Origin: Bacteroidales bacterium
GTDB lineage: Bacteria; Bacteroidota; Bacteroidia; Bacteroidales; VadinHA17
Assembly (NCBI GenBank): GCA_016715075.1
Contig: JADKBK010000002.1
Location: 62,001-126,000 of the forward strand
DNA length: 64,000 nucleotides
Reading direction: 5' to 3'
Shown here: piece after piece, positions 45,037 through 53,251 of the stretch
How positions within the stretch are numbered: the stretch's first letter is position 1
Layout: each line of letters starts with the position of its first letter
Program-made: the position numbers and the translations under genes
Notes under the pieces: model-generated
What the model saw: only the letters and a program-made list of their open reading frames with translations
Database searches by the model: none
Told to the model about the DNA's origin: nothing

Positions 45037-45627
45037 ACTTTTCCGAGTGGAAGGAGTGCTTTGCCGTATGCCTCATTGAGGATCTGAGCAGCACAGGCAT
45101 ATATTGCCGAAAGACCGCAGAAGATACCTTCAATTCCAGCCATGGACCTTTATCTCTTTGATTCCTGTAAAGTCACTTACTGACAGTAGAAGGAACAGAA
45201 GTGTCAATGATCCGAATACTATCTGAAGTGCTCTGTTCAGGCGCAGAGTCCCGATAAACATGAATGCTGTGAATATACCCCACATCAGAAGGAACCAGCC
45301 CATCGAGATCTCATCTGATTTTAGCCCTGCCCCCATTGATGTTCCTGGTAGTAACCATATGGCAACCAGTGCAATCCAGAAGGAGCCGTAGGCAGTGAAC
45401 GCAGTGGCTCCGAAAGTATTATTCTTTTTAAACTCCTGAATACCTGCTATTATCTGAGCAATTCCTCCCACAAAGATCCCCATCCCTATTATCATGGAGT
45501 TGAGTTCATACAACCCGGCATTATGAAGATTCAGTAACACGGTGGTCATCCCAAAGCCGAGCAGCCCCAGGGGAGCCGGATTTGCTGTTGTGTCCTTAAT
45601 AGAAACAGCTGTTTCGGAAGTAATCAT
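45033..45627 (-). CDS. GPR1/FUN34/YaaH (SatP) acetate/succinate transporter, frameshifted near the C-terminus
   Basis: Six-helix inner-membrane carrier family for acetate or succinate. The N-terminal signature [19 protein letters not shown] is present, followed by hydrophobic helices with the conserved [18 protein letters not shown] segment. The frame ends at 45130 after KVHGWN, but another frame resumes the family C-terminus [19 protein letters not shown] then [14 protein letters not shown] with a stop at 45033-45035. The junction lies near 45143. To join the frames one base must be removed or two added, unlike the one-base losses elsewhere in the window. Repaired length would be about 197 residues, normal. 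Confidence 0.82.
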
Positions 45628-45798
45628 TTATCAGGAATTAATTTTTAGTTTGTGCGGAACCGAAGATAAGGTAAAATAATTAAACAACAGAGATTCTCTT
45701 TTTGTTCGTAGACTTCCGGGTCAAATTCCGGGAAATTATTGTTAGTTGTGAAACGATTCTTAATTTTGTTTAAGGCCTGAACATTATATTTATGTACA

Positions 45799-46830
45799 AT
45801 GGTAACCAGGATAACAATTCTTGCATTTATATTATTCTTCTTGGCATCATGCCGGCATGTGTCACTAAAACAGGATATCGCAGAACCGGTAAGAGTAAAA
45901 GTCGATTCACTGTTCCCCCTGGCGCTCAGTTTACCTGTACATACAAACGGCACCCTGGTTGCTACTGAGGAGTTGAAGCTTTCATTCAAGACAGGAGGAA
46001 TAGTATCAGCGATATTTGTCAGGGAGGGAGATAAAGTAAAGAAGGGTGACCCTCTTGCATCACTTGACCTTGTGGAAATTAAAGCTAATGCAGAACAGGC
46101 AGAAATTGCTTATGAAAAAGCTCTGCGAGACTATTTGAGAGCGGAGAATCTTTTTAAGGAGGGTGCCTTGTCGCTTGAAAAGAAACAGAATGCTGAAACA
46201 GCAATGAATATTGCTAAAAACACCCTGGAGATAGCAAGATTCAATCTTCAGCATTCCAGGATTAAGGCTCCTGATAACGGGTTTATCATGAAGCAGTTTG
46301 TGAAGGAGAATGAGCTGGTGTCATCAGGGTATCCGGTATTTCTCTTTGGTTCATCGGGTAAATTCTGGAAAGTAGAGGCAGGTTTGTCAGACAGGCATTT
46401 CATTAAAATCAACCCCGGAGATTCTGCGATTGTCCTTTTCGATGCTTATCCGGGAGTTAAGTTTTCAGGACGGGTTGACCAGTTAGGGGAGATGTCAAAT
46501 CCATACACCGGAACATATAAAGCAGAGCTGACACTTGAGGATTCCGGTTACCGTCTTGCATCCGGCTTTATTGCATCAATTGAAATTTTTCCCTCTGTAA
46601 GGGACACATATACAATGGTTCCTGTAGAATCACTTGTTGAGGCGGACGAGCAGCACGGATATATTTATGCAGTGAGTGCAGAAGGAAATGCAAGGAAGAT
46701 CAGAGTTGAGATCGTAACTCTGACCGGCAGCCTTGCAGCTGTCAGAGGTATACCATCGGGAGTTAAAGAAATTGTCTCTGAGGGAATGGCTTATCTGCGT
46801 GATGGGATAGGTGTGCAAATTGTAAGATAG
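45799..46830 (+). CDS. RND efflux periplasmic adaptor lipoprotein (MFP family)
   Basis: 343 residues. A lipoprotein signal (LAFILFFLASC, acylated Cys18) is followed by the barrel-sandwich half EELKLSFKTGGIVSAIFV with VREGDKVKKGDPLASLD. A short alpha-hairpin (EQAEIAYEKALRDYLRAENL...KNTLEIARFNLQHSRIKAP) and the beta-barrel and proximal domains complete an AcrA/MexA-type adaptor. It links the inner-membrane pump to an outer-membrane channel. The RND permease gene follows 148 nt downstream; no TolC-like outer-membrane factor is in the window. Substrates are unknown. Confidence 0.9.
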   Translation: MVTRITILAFILFFLASCRHVSLKQDIAEPVRVKVDSLFPLALSLPVHTNGTLVATEELKLSFKTGGIVSAIFVREGDKVKKGDPLASLDLVEIKANAEQAEIAYEKALRDYLRAENLFKEGALSLEKKQNAETAMNIAKNTLEIARFNLQHSRIKAPDNGFIMKQFVKENELVSSGYPVFLFGSSGKFWKVEAGLSDRHFIKINPGDSAIVLFDAYPGVKFSGRVDQLGEMSNPYTGTYKAELTLEDSGYRLASGFIASIEIFPSVRDTYTMVPVESLVEADEQHGYIYAVSAEGNARKIRVEIVTLTGSLAAVRGIPSGVKEIVSEGMAYLRDGIGVQIVR

Positions 46831-46864
46831 CTGAGATCTGGATTTTAACAATGATAAATTTTAC

Positions 46865-46904
46865 CACGGGGTAACACGGAGTTTGAACACGGAGTGACAC
46901 GGAG
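46865..46904. repeat. dispersed repeat R3: CACGGAG words between adaptor and permease genes
   Basis: CACGGGG (46865) and CACGGAG (46875, 46888, 46898), spacing 10, 13, 10, a one-sided array without a clear inverted arm. It is the CACGGAG variant of the R1/R2/R4 family. Confidence 0.7.
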
Positions 46905-46951
46905 GAAGATGAAATCGGAAATTCCTGAATACTCCATGAACCTCCGCGATA

Positions 46952-46971
46952 GCCAACTTAGCTCAGTGGTA
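46952..46971 (+). other. 20-nt tRNA 5'-end fragment in the RND permease leader
   Basis: GCCAACTTAGCTCAGTGGTA reads like the first 20 positions of a bacterial tRNA: a 7-nt acceptor strand, TA at positions 8-9, D-stem GCTC and D-loop AGTGGTA. The D-stem partner GAGC and everything after it are absent (AAATAAATATGG follows). It ends 7 nt before the permease start codon. It may be a leftover of a disrupted tRNA gene or a tRNA-like leader; it is not a functional tRNA gene. Confidence 0.5.
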
Positions 46972-46978
46972 AATAAAT

Positions 46979-49900
46979 ATGGTTATGAAAATTTCCGAAT
47001 CGGCGGTAAAAAATTATCAGTTCACGATAGTGATCTTTCTTCTCCTGATTGCTCTTGGAGTCTGGTCATATGTGAAAATACCGCAGGCTGAAGATCCTGA
47101 ATTTCCAATTTCAATATTCCCTGTTATAGCGCTATACCCCGGAGCATCGCCTGCCGACATTGAGCAGCTTGTTGTCGGTAAAGTGGAGGAATCGCTTAAC
47201 GAGCTTGAGGATATTGAAAAAGTAAAATCTGAGATCAAGGACGGCGTCGCCATTATTGTAATTGAATTTTCTTCAGATACCGATCCCGATAAAAAGTATG
47301 ATGAGATCCTTAGGCAGATAAATACAATAAGACCCTCACTGCCTCAGGATCTCTACAGTATTGAAGCTTTGAAACTCCAGGCTGGGAATACTAACATTGT
47401 TCAGAGCGCCCTGGTATCAGACAGCTGTGATTATAAAACACTTGCCAGGTACATTGAGGACCTGAAAGATGAAATAACTTCTGTTCAGGGAGTCAGGAAA
47501 GTGGAAGCTGTAGCCTATCCTGAACAGGAACTCAGAGTATCCATCAACCTGGCCAGATTGTCACAGCTTCATATCACGATCTCCCAGATAATAAATGCTA
47601 TTCAGAGTGAGAATGCAAATATACCTGGAGGCAGTATTGAAGCGGGGCCAAAGAAATTCAATATAAAGACAGGCGGAAATTACAGGAGCATCGAAGAGGT
47701 CAGACAGACTATTGTAAGAGCAGATGCAGGACAGCTTGTGCGACTTGGAGATATCGCCGAGGTTAGCTGGATGGATGAGGATTTCAGGTATCTTGGCAGA
47801 TATAATGGCCATAAGGCAGTCTTCCTGATTGCCAGCATGAAAACGGGTCAGAATATTCATGAGATCCGCAACAGGATCTACAGTGTTTACGATTCCTTTG
47901 AGAAAAAGCTGCCTTCAGGCATCTCACTTGAACGCGGATTCGATCAGTCACAAAATGTAAAGAACAAGCTTGGAAAGCTCCAGACAGATTTTATGTTTGC
48001 CTTTCTTTTGGTACTTATAACCCTTCTGCCATTGGGTTTTCGTGCCTCCGGTATTGTTATGATCTCGATACCTTTATCTGTATTGATAGGTATCACAGGT
48101 CTTTACCTGGTTGGATTCAGCATTAACCAGCTTAGCATTGTTGGTGCTGTAATCTCACTTGGATTGCTTGTGGATGATTCTATTGTTGTGGTCGAGAATA
48201 TATCCAGGTGGATCAGGGGTGGAACAAAACCTTTTGATGCAGCAATCAAGGCAACCCGTCAGATCGGTCCTGCCGTTATAGGTTGTACGGCTACCCTTAT
48301 TCTGGCATTTCTTCCGCTAATGTTCCTTCCGGGGAAAGCGGGCAAATATATGCGTACTCTTCCTACTTCGGTCACCTTCATTGTCCTGGGTTCATTGTTT
48401 GTTGCCCTTACTATTATCCCATTTATTTCCAGTCTGATTTTTAAGGGTGATGTTGATCCTGGGGGTAACCGGATACTGAAAGGGCTGAACAGGGGTATAG
48501 ATTTTACTTACGGCCGTGCCCTGCAATGGTCTCTGAAGAATCCTGTAATAACCGTCATGGTGGCTGCACTACTCTTTTTTTCATCTATGTTCCTGGTAAA
48601 GTTAATTGGGTTCAGCCTGTTTCCCAAGGCAGGTCTTCCACAATTTCTTATCACAATTGAGACTCCCAGGGGCAGTAATTTGAGTGAAACAGATAAGGTG
48701 GTGAAAAGCGTAGAATCAATATTAGACAATAAGACGGAGGTAAAGTACTATATGTCAAACATTGGCAAGGGAAATCCTATGATCTTTTATAACTCTTTTC
48801 AGAAAAGTGAACAGACAACTCTTGGCGAGATCCTTTGCGAATTAAAGTCAGCTGCTCCTGATGACATAGGAAATTTTATCGAAAGCCTTCGGGATACCCT
48901 CGATAAATTCATTAATTCAAGGGTATATGTTTACGAATTTGAAAACGGATCACCGATTGATGCTGCGATTGCTTTAAGGCTGGTAGGTGAAAATCTTGAT
49001 TCGACAAAACTCTATTCTGAGAAAATAGAAGTTTTAATGAGGGATACAGAAGGAACTACATATGTTAAAAATCCTCTCAGTCAGTCGCTTACTGATTTAA
49101 AGGTAGTAATAAACAATGAAAAGGCAGGTATGTTTGGTGTTCCAGTGGTAGAGATTGACAAAACAATCAGGCTGGGTCTTTCCGGCATCTCCGCAGGGAA
49201 ATTCAGAGACAAGGAGGGGAAGGAGTACCCGATTAATGTAAGGTTGCCCAAAAAGAATGCAAATACTCTAACCACACTGGAGAGTATCTATGTCTCATCA
49301 GTTACCGGAGCACAGATCCCTCTTTCCCAGCTTGCAAGGATAGAGTTCGAGGACTCTCCTACACTTATCCAGCATTATAATAGTGAGCGGTCGATGACAA
49401 TCTCCTCCTCAGTGACTACAGGTTATAACACTGACAGGGTTACTAAACAGATCCTTGCAAAGGTAAGTAAACTGAGACTGCCTGCAGGTTTTAGGATCAT
49501 ACCTGCCGGAGAGATTGAGAGCAGGCAGGAGAGTTTCAGCGGTATCGGCAGTGCGATAATAATTGCTATTTTCGGCATTTTTTCCATTCTTATCCTCGAA
49601 TTCAGGACATTTAAAAGCACTCTTATTGTATTGTCGGTAATTCCTCTTGGAATAATCGGGGGGCTGCTGGCCCTTTTTATCACAGGATATACCCTCTCAT
49701 TTGCTGCAGCAATAGGATTTGTAGCGCTTATTGGGATAGAAATCAAGAATTCTATACTTCTTGTCGATTTCACAAATCAGTTAAGACAGCAGGGAACTGA
49801 GCTGAATGAAGCCATTATCAGGGCAGGAGAGATAAGGTTCCTTCCTGTTCTTCTGACGACACTTACTGCCATCGGGGGTTTATTGCCAATAGCACTTGGC

Positions 49901-50026
49901 AAATCCAACCTCTATTCACCTCTGGCATGGGTAATTATAGGCGGATTAATTACCTCTACTTTGCTGGCCAGGCTTGTCACTCCGGTGATGTATAAACTCC
50001 TCCCCCCCGGATTTAAGGCGAATTGA
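46979..50026 (+). CDS. RND multidrug efflux permease (AcrB/MexB, HAE-1-like)
   Basis: 1015 residues with the two-fold RND architecture: a first membrane helix (FTIVIFLLLIALGVWSYV), a large periplasmic loop (about residues 40-330) and helices 2-6, including GLLVDDSIVVVENISRWIRG with the conserved Asp pair of helix 4. A second half follows with ITIETPRGSNLSETDKV, and C-terminal helices have AAAIGFVALIGIEIKNSILL. The pump uses the proton gradient to export substrates with the adaptor encoded upstream. Substrate is unknown; the HAE-1 rather than heavy-metal type is favoured by GLLVDDSIVVVENI. The ATG at 46979 (MVMKISESAV) fits the family start. Confidence 0.93.
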   Translation: MVMKISESAVKNYQFTIVIFLLLIALGVWSYVKIPQAEDPEFPISIFPVIALYPGASPADIEQLVVGKVEESLNELEDIEKVKSEIKDGVAIIVIEFSSDTDPDKKYDEILRQINTIRPSLPQDLYSIEALKLQAGNTNIVQSALVSDSCDYKTLARYIEDLKDEITSVQGVRKVEAVAYPEQELRVSINLARLSQLHITISQIINAIQSENANIPGGSIEAGPKKFNIKTGGNYRSIEEVRQTIVRADAGQLVRLGDIAEVSWMDEDFRYLGRYNGHKAVFLIASMKTGQNIHEIRNRIYSVYDSFEKKLPSGISLERGFDQSQNVKNKLGKLQTDFMFAFLLVLITLLPLGFRASGIVMISIPLSVLIGITGLYLVGFSINQLSIVGAVISLGLLVDDSIVVVENISRWIRGGTKPFDAAIKATRQIGPAVIGCTATLILAFLPLMFLPGKAGKYMRTLPTSVTFIVLGSLFVALTIIPFISSLIFKGDVDPGGNRILKGLNRGIDFTYGRALQWSLKNPVITVMVAALLFFSSMFLVKLIGFSLFPKAGLPQFLITIETPRGSNLSETDKVVKSVESILDNKTEVKYYMSNIGKGNPMIFYNSFQKSEQTTLGEILCELKSAAPDDIGNFIESLRDTLDKFINSRVYVYEFENGSPIDAAIALRLVGENLDSTKLYSEKIEVLMRDTEGTTYVKNPLSQSLTDLKVVINNEKAGMFGVPVVEIDKTIRLGLSGISAGKFRDKEGKEYPINVRLPKKNANTLTTLESIYVSSVTGAQIPLSQLARIEFEDSPTLIQHYNSERSMTISSSVTTGYNTDRVTKQILAKVSKLRLPAGFRIIPAGEIESRQESFSGIGSAIIIAIFGIFSILILEFRTFKSTLIVLSVIPLGIIGGLLALFITGYTLSFAAAIGFVALIGIEIKNSILLVDFTNQLRQQGTELNEAIIRAGEIRFLPVLLTTLTAIGGLLPIALGKSNLYSPLAWVIIGGLITSTLLARLVTPVMYKLLPPGFKAN

Positions 50027-50116
50027 AAAATTCTACTGTTTACAGTTAGAAATATTATTAATATTTCATAACTTGGAGGGACGATTACCTTATTTCTAAC
50101 CAAATAATTAAGAAAA

Positions 50117-50629
50117 ATGAGAATCCTTATCACCGGGTGTGTTTGTTTCGTTATCTGGTGCTTCATTTCTGCATGGCTCTATAATGATATACTTCTTCCA
50201 GCCATGAGGAAACCGGTAGCTATGCAGACAATCCCTGAAACACAGACACGCGAGGCAGACTCTTTGATGAAACTTAAAGCATCGATGCCTCAGAATCTTC
50301 TGATCTACTTTGAATTCAACGACGCAAAATTCAAACCTGATCCACAAACTGACAACCGTGTTTCCGAGTTTAAGACATGGCTGGAAAAATACCCACAGTC
50401 GAAGCTCTCGGTTACCGGACATACTGATCTGGTGGGGACTGATGATTACAATGGTAAACTTTCCCTGAAAAGGGCACAGGTTGTTGGTACATACCTTGAA
50501 AATCAGGGTGTGAAGACTGACCGGATGATTATGGATTCAAAAGGCTCGTCGGAACCGGCAGCTGACTATCTTACAGCTGAAGGAAGGGCTAAGAACAGAA
50601 GAACGGAAATATCTTTAAAAATGCAATAA
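50117..50629 (+). CDS. OmpA-family membrane-anchored peptidoglycan-binding protein
   Basis: 170 residues. An N-terminal signal anchor (ILITGCVCFVIWCFISAWLY) precedes a single OmpA-like C-terminal domain (about residues 65-170) with YFEFNDAKFKPD, VTGHTDLVGTDDYNGKLSL and the peptidoglycan-contacting Asp and Arg residues in GHTD and GRAKNRRTEIS. It would tether the membrane to peptidoglycan. Its stop is 1 nt from the start of a coiled-coil membrane protein gene, so the two probably form an operon and perhaps a complex. Confidence 0.88.
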   Translation: MRILITGCVCFVIWCFISAWLYNDILLPAMRKPVAMQTIPETQTREADSLMKLKASMPQNLLIYFEFNDAKFKPDPQTDNRVSEFKTWLEKYPQSKLSVTGHTDLVGTDDYNGKLSLKRAQVVGTYLENQGVKTDRMIMDSKGSSEPAADYLTAEGRAKNRRTEISLKMQ

Positions 50630-50630
50630 C

Positions 50631-50990
50631 ATGACAAAATTATTTATACTACTCGTACAGTCTCCCACAGGAGCAGTGATCACCATAATAGCTCTGCTTC
50701 TTGTTGCAGTTCTGATAGGTTATTTTACCTCATGGTTCTATGCAAAGTCGGTTTATACCCCAGTAATAAAGGGTCTTGAAACAGACAAGGAGAATCTCAC
50801 AAAACAGGTGGAAGAGTTAAGTGAAGATATAAAGAAGCTCAACGGAAAAGTTGATAAGCTCAATGAAAAAGTAACTAAGCTTGAAGAGGAGATCAAAGAA
50901 AAGGATAAGGAGATCATTCAACTAAAAACCGAAGAAATAAGACACTCATTGCTGGCGCGGATTTGCAATCTGTGCCATTTTAATTTATAA
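50631..50990 (+). CDS. small membrane protein with long coiled coil
   Basis: 119 residues. One transmembrane helix (TGAVITIIALLLVAVLIGYF, about residues 13-32) is followed by a heptad-repeat coiled coil (residues 48-105, Leu/Val at a and d positions; ETDKENLTKQVEELSEDI and DKLNEKVTKLEEEIKEKDKE). The C-terminus ends in ARICNLCHFNL with two cysteines. No family identified. Its placement directly after the OmpA-family gene suggests an envelope-spanning pair; this is an inference. Confidence 0.75.
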   Translation: MTKLFILLVQSPTGAVITIIALLLVAVLIGYFTSWFYAKSVYTPVIKGLETDKENLTKQVEELSEDIKKLNGKVDKLNEKVTKLEEEIKEKDKEIIQLKTEEIRHSLLARICNLCHFNL

Positions 50991-51130
50991 ATTATTCTGC
51001 TAATTCTATTATTAGCACCTAATAAATCCAGTTAGCTGTCGGGACCGTGGTTAACGATATGGGAAAGATTCTGATGATAGTTAAATTTAAAAGGAAAGTG
51101 TTAATTTCGTCAGAACAAATACCATAAAGG

Positions 51131-51892
51131 ATGAAACCATTTATTCTGGCAGAAACAAACTGGAAAACACTCAGGGATCAGGAAATAGAACTTGCTGTAT
51201 TGCCATGGGGGGCAACCGAGGCACATAACCTGCATCTTCCTTATTCAACAGACAATGTAATGGTCGACAGAATAGCCGCTGATGCTGCTCAGGTCGCATG
51301 GGAAAAGGGTGCTAAAATAATCGTACTGCCTGCCATTCCATTTGGTGTAAATACCGGTCAGATGGATATAAAGCTGAATATTAACATGAATCCGACCACC
51401 CAGCTTGCAATACTCGATGATATTACTGATGTGCTGAACCGACATGGAATATACAGGTTTCTTATCCTTAACGGGCATGGAGGGAATGATTTTCGCCAGA
51501 TGATAAGGGAATTGGGCCTCCGGTATCCCAGGATGTTCATATGTACATGTAACTGGTATAAATCATTTGACAATTCTGATTTTTTTGAGAATGACGGGGG
51601 GCATGCCGATGAGATGGAAACCAGTATGATGCAATATGTTGCACCAGAGCTGACTCTTCCTCTTGATCAGGCAGGGAGAGGTGACGGAAAGAAGTTCAGG
51701 TTAGCGGCCTTTAACGAGGGATGGGCATGGGCTGAGCGTAAGTGGACCCAGGTTACTGCCGATACCGGGATCGGGAACCCTTACGGGGCCACTCCTGAAA
51801 AAGGAAGGAAGTGCTTTGATGCCGTTGTCAGTAAGATTGGCAATATGATGTTCGGCTTATCAAAGGCAGATATCAATGACATGTACGAATAA
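51131..51892 (+). CDS. creatininase/creatinine amidohydrolase family protein
   Basis: 253 residues of the creatininase fold, a metal-dependent amidohydrolase group. Metal-binding motifs are LPWGATEAHNLHLPYSTDN (the Glu and His pair), LNGHGGNDF and GGHADEMETSMM (His, Asp and Glu). Family members hydrolyse cyclic amides such as creatinine or act on formamidopyrimidines; in most bacteria the substrate is unknown. The frame is intact and starts with MKPFILAETNWKTL. The Tat-exported isomerase gene starts 71 nt downstream. Confidence 0.85.
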   Translation: MKPFILAETNWKTLRDQEIELAVLPWGATEAHNLHLPYSTDNVMVDRIAADAAQVAWEKGAKIIVLPAIPFGVNTGQMDIKLNINMNPTTQLAILDDITDVLNRHGIYRFLILNGHGGNDFRQMIRELGLRYPRMFICTCNWYKSFDNSDFFENDGGHADEMETSMMQYVAPELTLPLDQAGRGDGKKFRLAAFNEGWAWAERKWTQVTADTGIGNPYGATPEKGRKCFDAVVSKIGNMMFGLSKADINDMYE

Positions 51893-51962
51893 TAATTGAA
51901 AATAAGGTATCTTTATATCTCTTAAACAGGAAAATGGGATACTCCAAAAAAAGAATATGACG

Positions 51963-52871
51963 ATGAAAACATCAAGAAGGACATTTGTAAAAGCCGGTAC
52001 AATGGCTGCATTGGGAACAGCGCTGCTTCCGGGATCTCTGTTCGCCTCTGCGAAAGCCAAGGGTATTGTTGGTCTGCAACTCTATTCCGTCCGCGATGAG
52101 ATGAAAACTGATCCGGTAGGAACTATGAAACAGCTTGCCAAGATGGGTTATGTGTATGTAGAGCATGCAAACTACATTGACAGGAAATTCTATGGGTACA
52201 AGGCAACTGAATTCAGGAAAATTCTCGATGGTTTGGGACTTAAAATGATAAGCGGCCATACTGTAATGGGCAAAAAGCACTGGGATGAGGCAAAGAAGGA
52301 TTTCTCCGACAGCTGGAAATATACTATTGAGGATGCTGCCGTGCTTGGCCAGAAATATGTGGTAAGTCCATCAATGGATGAATCAATGAGAACAACCTAT
52401 GATGATTTCAGACGTTATATGGATGTTTTTAACAAATGCGGCAAATTGTGTAACGAGAAGGGTATGAAATTTGGTTATCATAATCATAGTTTTGAATTCA
52501 GTGAACAGCTTAACGGGGAAAAGATATTCGACATCATGATGAAGAGCATGGATCCTAAGCTGGTGGTTGTGCAGCTGGATATCGGGAACCTTTACAATGG
52601 CGGCGCAATCGCTATTGATGTTGTTAAACAGTATCCCGGAAGATTTGAAAATGTCCATGTGAAGGATGAGATCCTGGCTAAAAGCGGGAGTGAAAAATAT
52701 GAAAGCACTATCCTGGGGGAAGGTATTGTTAATACCAGGGATGTTATTGATACAGCAACAAAGATAGGCGGGACAGAATGCTATATTATTGAGCAGGAAT
52801 CATACCAGGGTAAGACTCCTCTGGAGTGTGTTAAAGCCGATCTGGAAATCATGAAAAAGTGGGGTTACTAA
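51963..52871 (+). CDS. Tat-exported sugar phosphate isomerase/epimerase-like TIM-barrel protein
   Basis: 302 residues from ATG 51963. The N-terminus is a Tat signal peptide (KTSRRTFVKAGTMAALGTAL with the SRRTF twin-arginine motif), so the protein acts outside the cytoplasm. The AP endonuclease family 2-like TIM barrel includes GLQLYSVRDEM, FGYHNHSFEF, VQLDIGNLYNGG and FENVHVKDEI, with the acidic and histidine metal ligands of that family. In Bacteroidota such exported isomerases often occur in carbohydrate loci and are annotated as sugar phosphate isomerase/epimerase; the true substrate is unknown. Confidence 0.88.
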   Translation: MKTSRRTFVKAGTMAALGTALLPGSLFASAKAKGIVGLQLYSVRDEMKTDPVGTMKQLAKMGYVYVEHANYIDRKFYGYKATEFRKILDGLGLKMISGHTVMGKKHWDEAKKDFSDSWKYTIEDAAVLGQKYVVSPSMDESMRTTYDDFRRYMDVFNKCGKLCNEKGMKFGYHNHSFEFSEQLNGEKIFDIMMKSMDPKLVVVQLDIGNLYNGGAIAIDVVKQYPGRFENVHVKDEILAKSGSEKYESTILGEGIVNTRDVIDTATKIGGTECYIIEQESYQGKTPLECVKADLEIMKKWGY

Positions 52872-53251
52872 TACGATTCTGTTAATTCCAGGGGCTGTCT
52901 TAAAAGTCTGAAATTTCAATTTATTTTCTCTGTGCCCCTCTGTGATTCCTCTGTGGCTCTCTGTGTAACAAATAATTAAGAAGGCACACAGAGTCCCTCC
53001 CGATAGTTATGGGGAGGTTATCTGGCACGGAGGTAATACAGAGGAGGAAGTAATCTGACCTTGATTGTGGTAATAAACTCCACTGAAAAACAACTCTGAA
53101 AATTAATATTAATACCGGAATCAGGTTATAAAAGCTAATTTTCATTTATAAATTATACTGATCTCTGATTTTCTGACAGACATTCCTTATTCTGGCAGCA
53201 TAACATAATTTAGCTGAGAACAAAATCCTTTCTATTCAGTTAATATATGCA
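52872..53251. other. 380-nt spacer before the TonB receptor gene
   Basis: Mostly occupied by repeat R4 (52888-53043). The remaining AT-rich part includes TAATTTAG at 53206-53213, a near match to the Bacteroidota -7 element, upstream of the receptor start at 53252. No gene or RNA recognised. Confidence 0.5.
52888..53043. repeat. dispersed inverted repeat R4: phased CTCTGTG array with border motif
   Basis: It starts with CAGGGGCTGTCTTAAAAGTC, nearly the border of R1. CTCTGTG follows at 52928, 52938, 52949 and 52959 (spacing 10, 11, 10), an AT-rich centre, then CACAGAG (52987) and later CACGGAG (53026) and TACAGAG (53037). Between the right-arm words a separate inverted repeat (CCTCCC...GGGAGG, 52996-53017) appears to be inserted. 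R1 read on the minus strand has the same order of parts. Confidence 0.85.

Noticed and set aside
45645..45989. 114-codon minus ORF
   Set aside because: Antisense shadow of the start of the RND adaptor gene, no family-like sequence.
46894..47091. 65-codon plus ORF
   Set aside because: Overlaps the tRNA fragment and the permease start in another frame; not protein-like.
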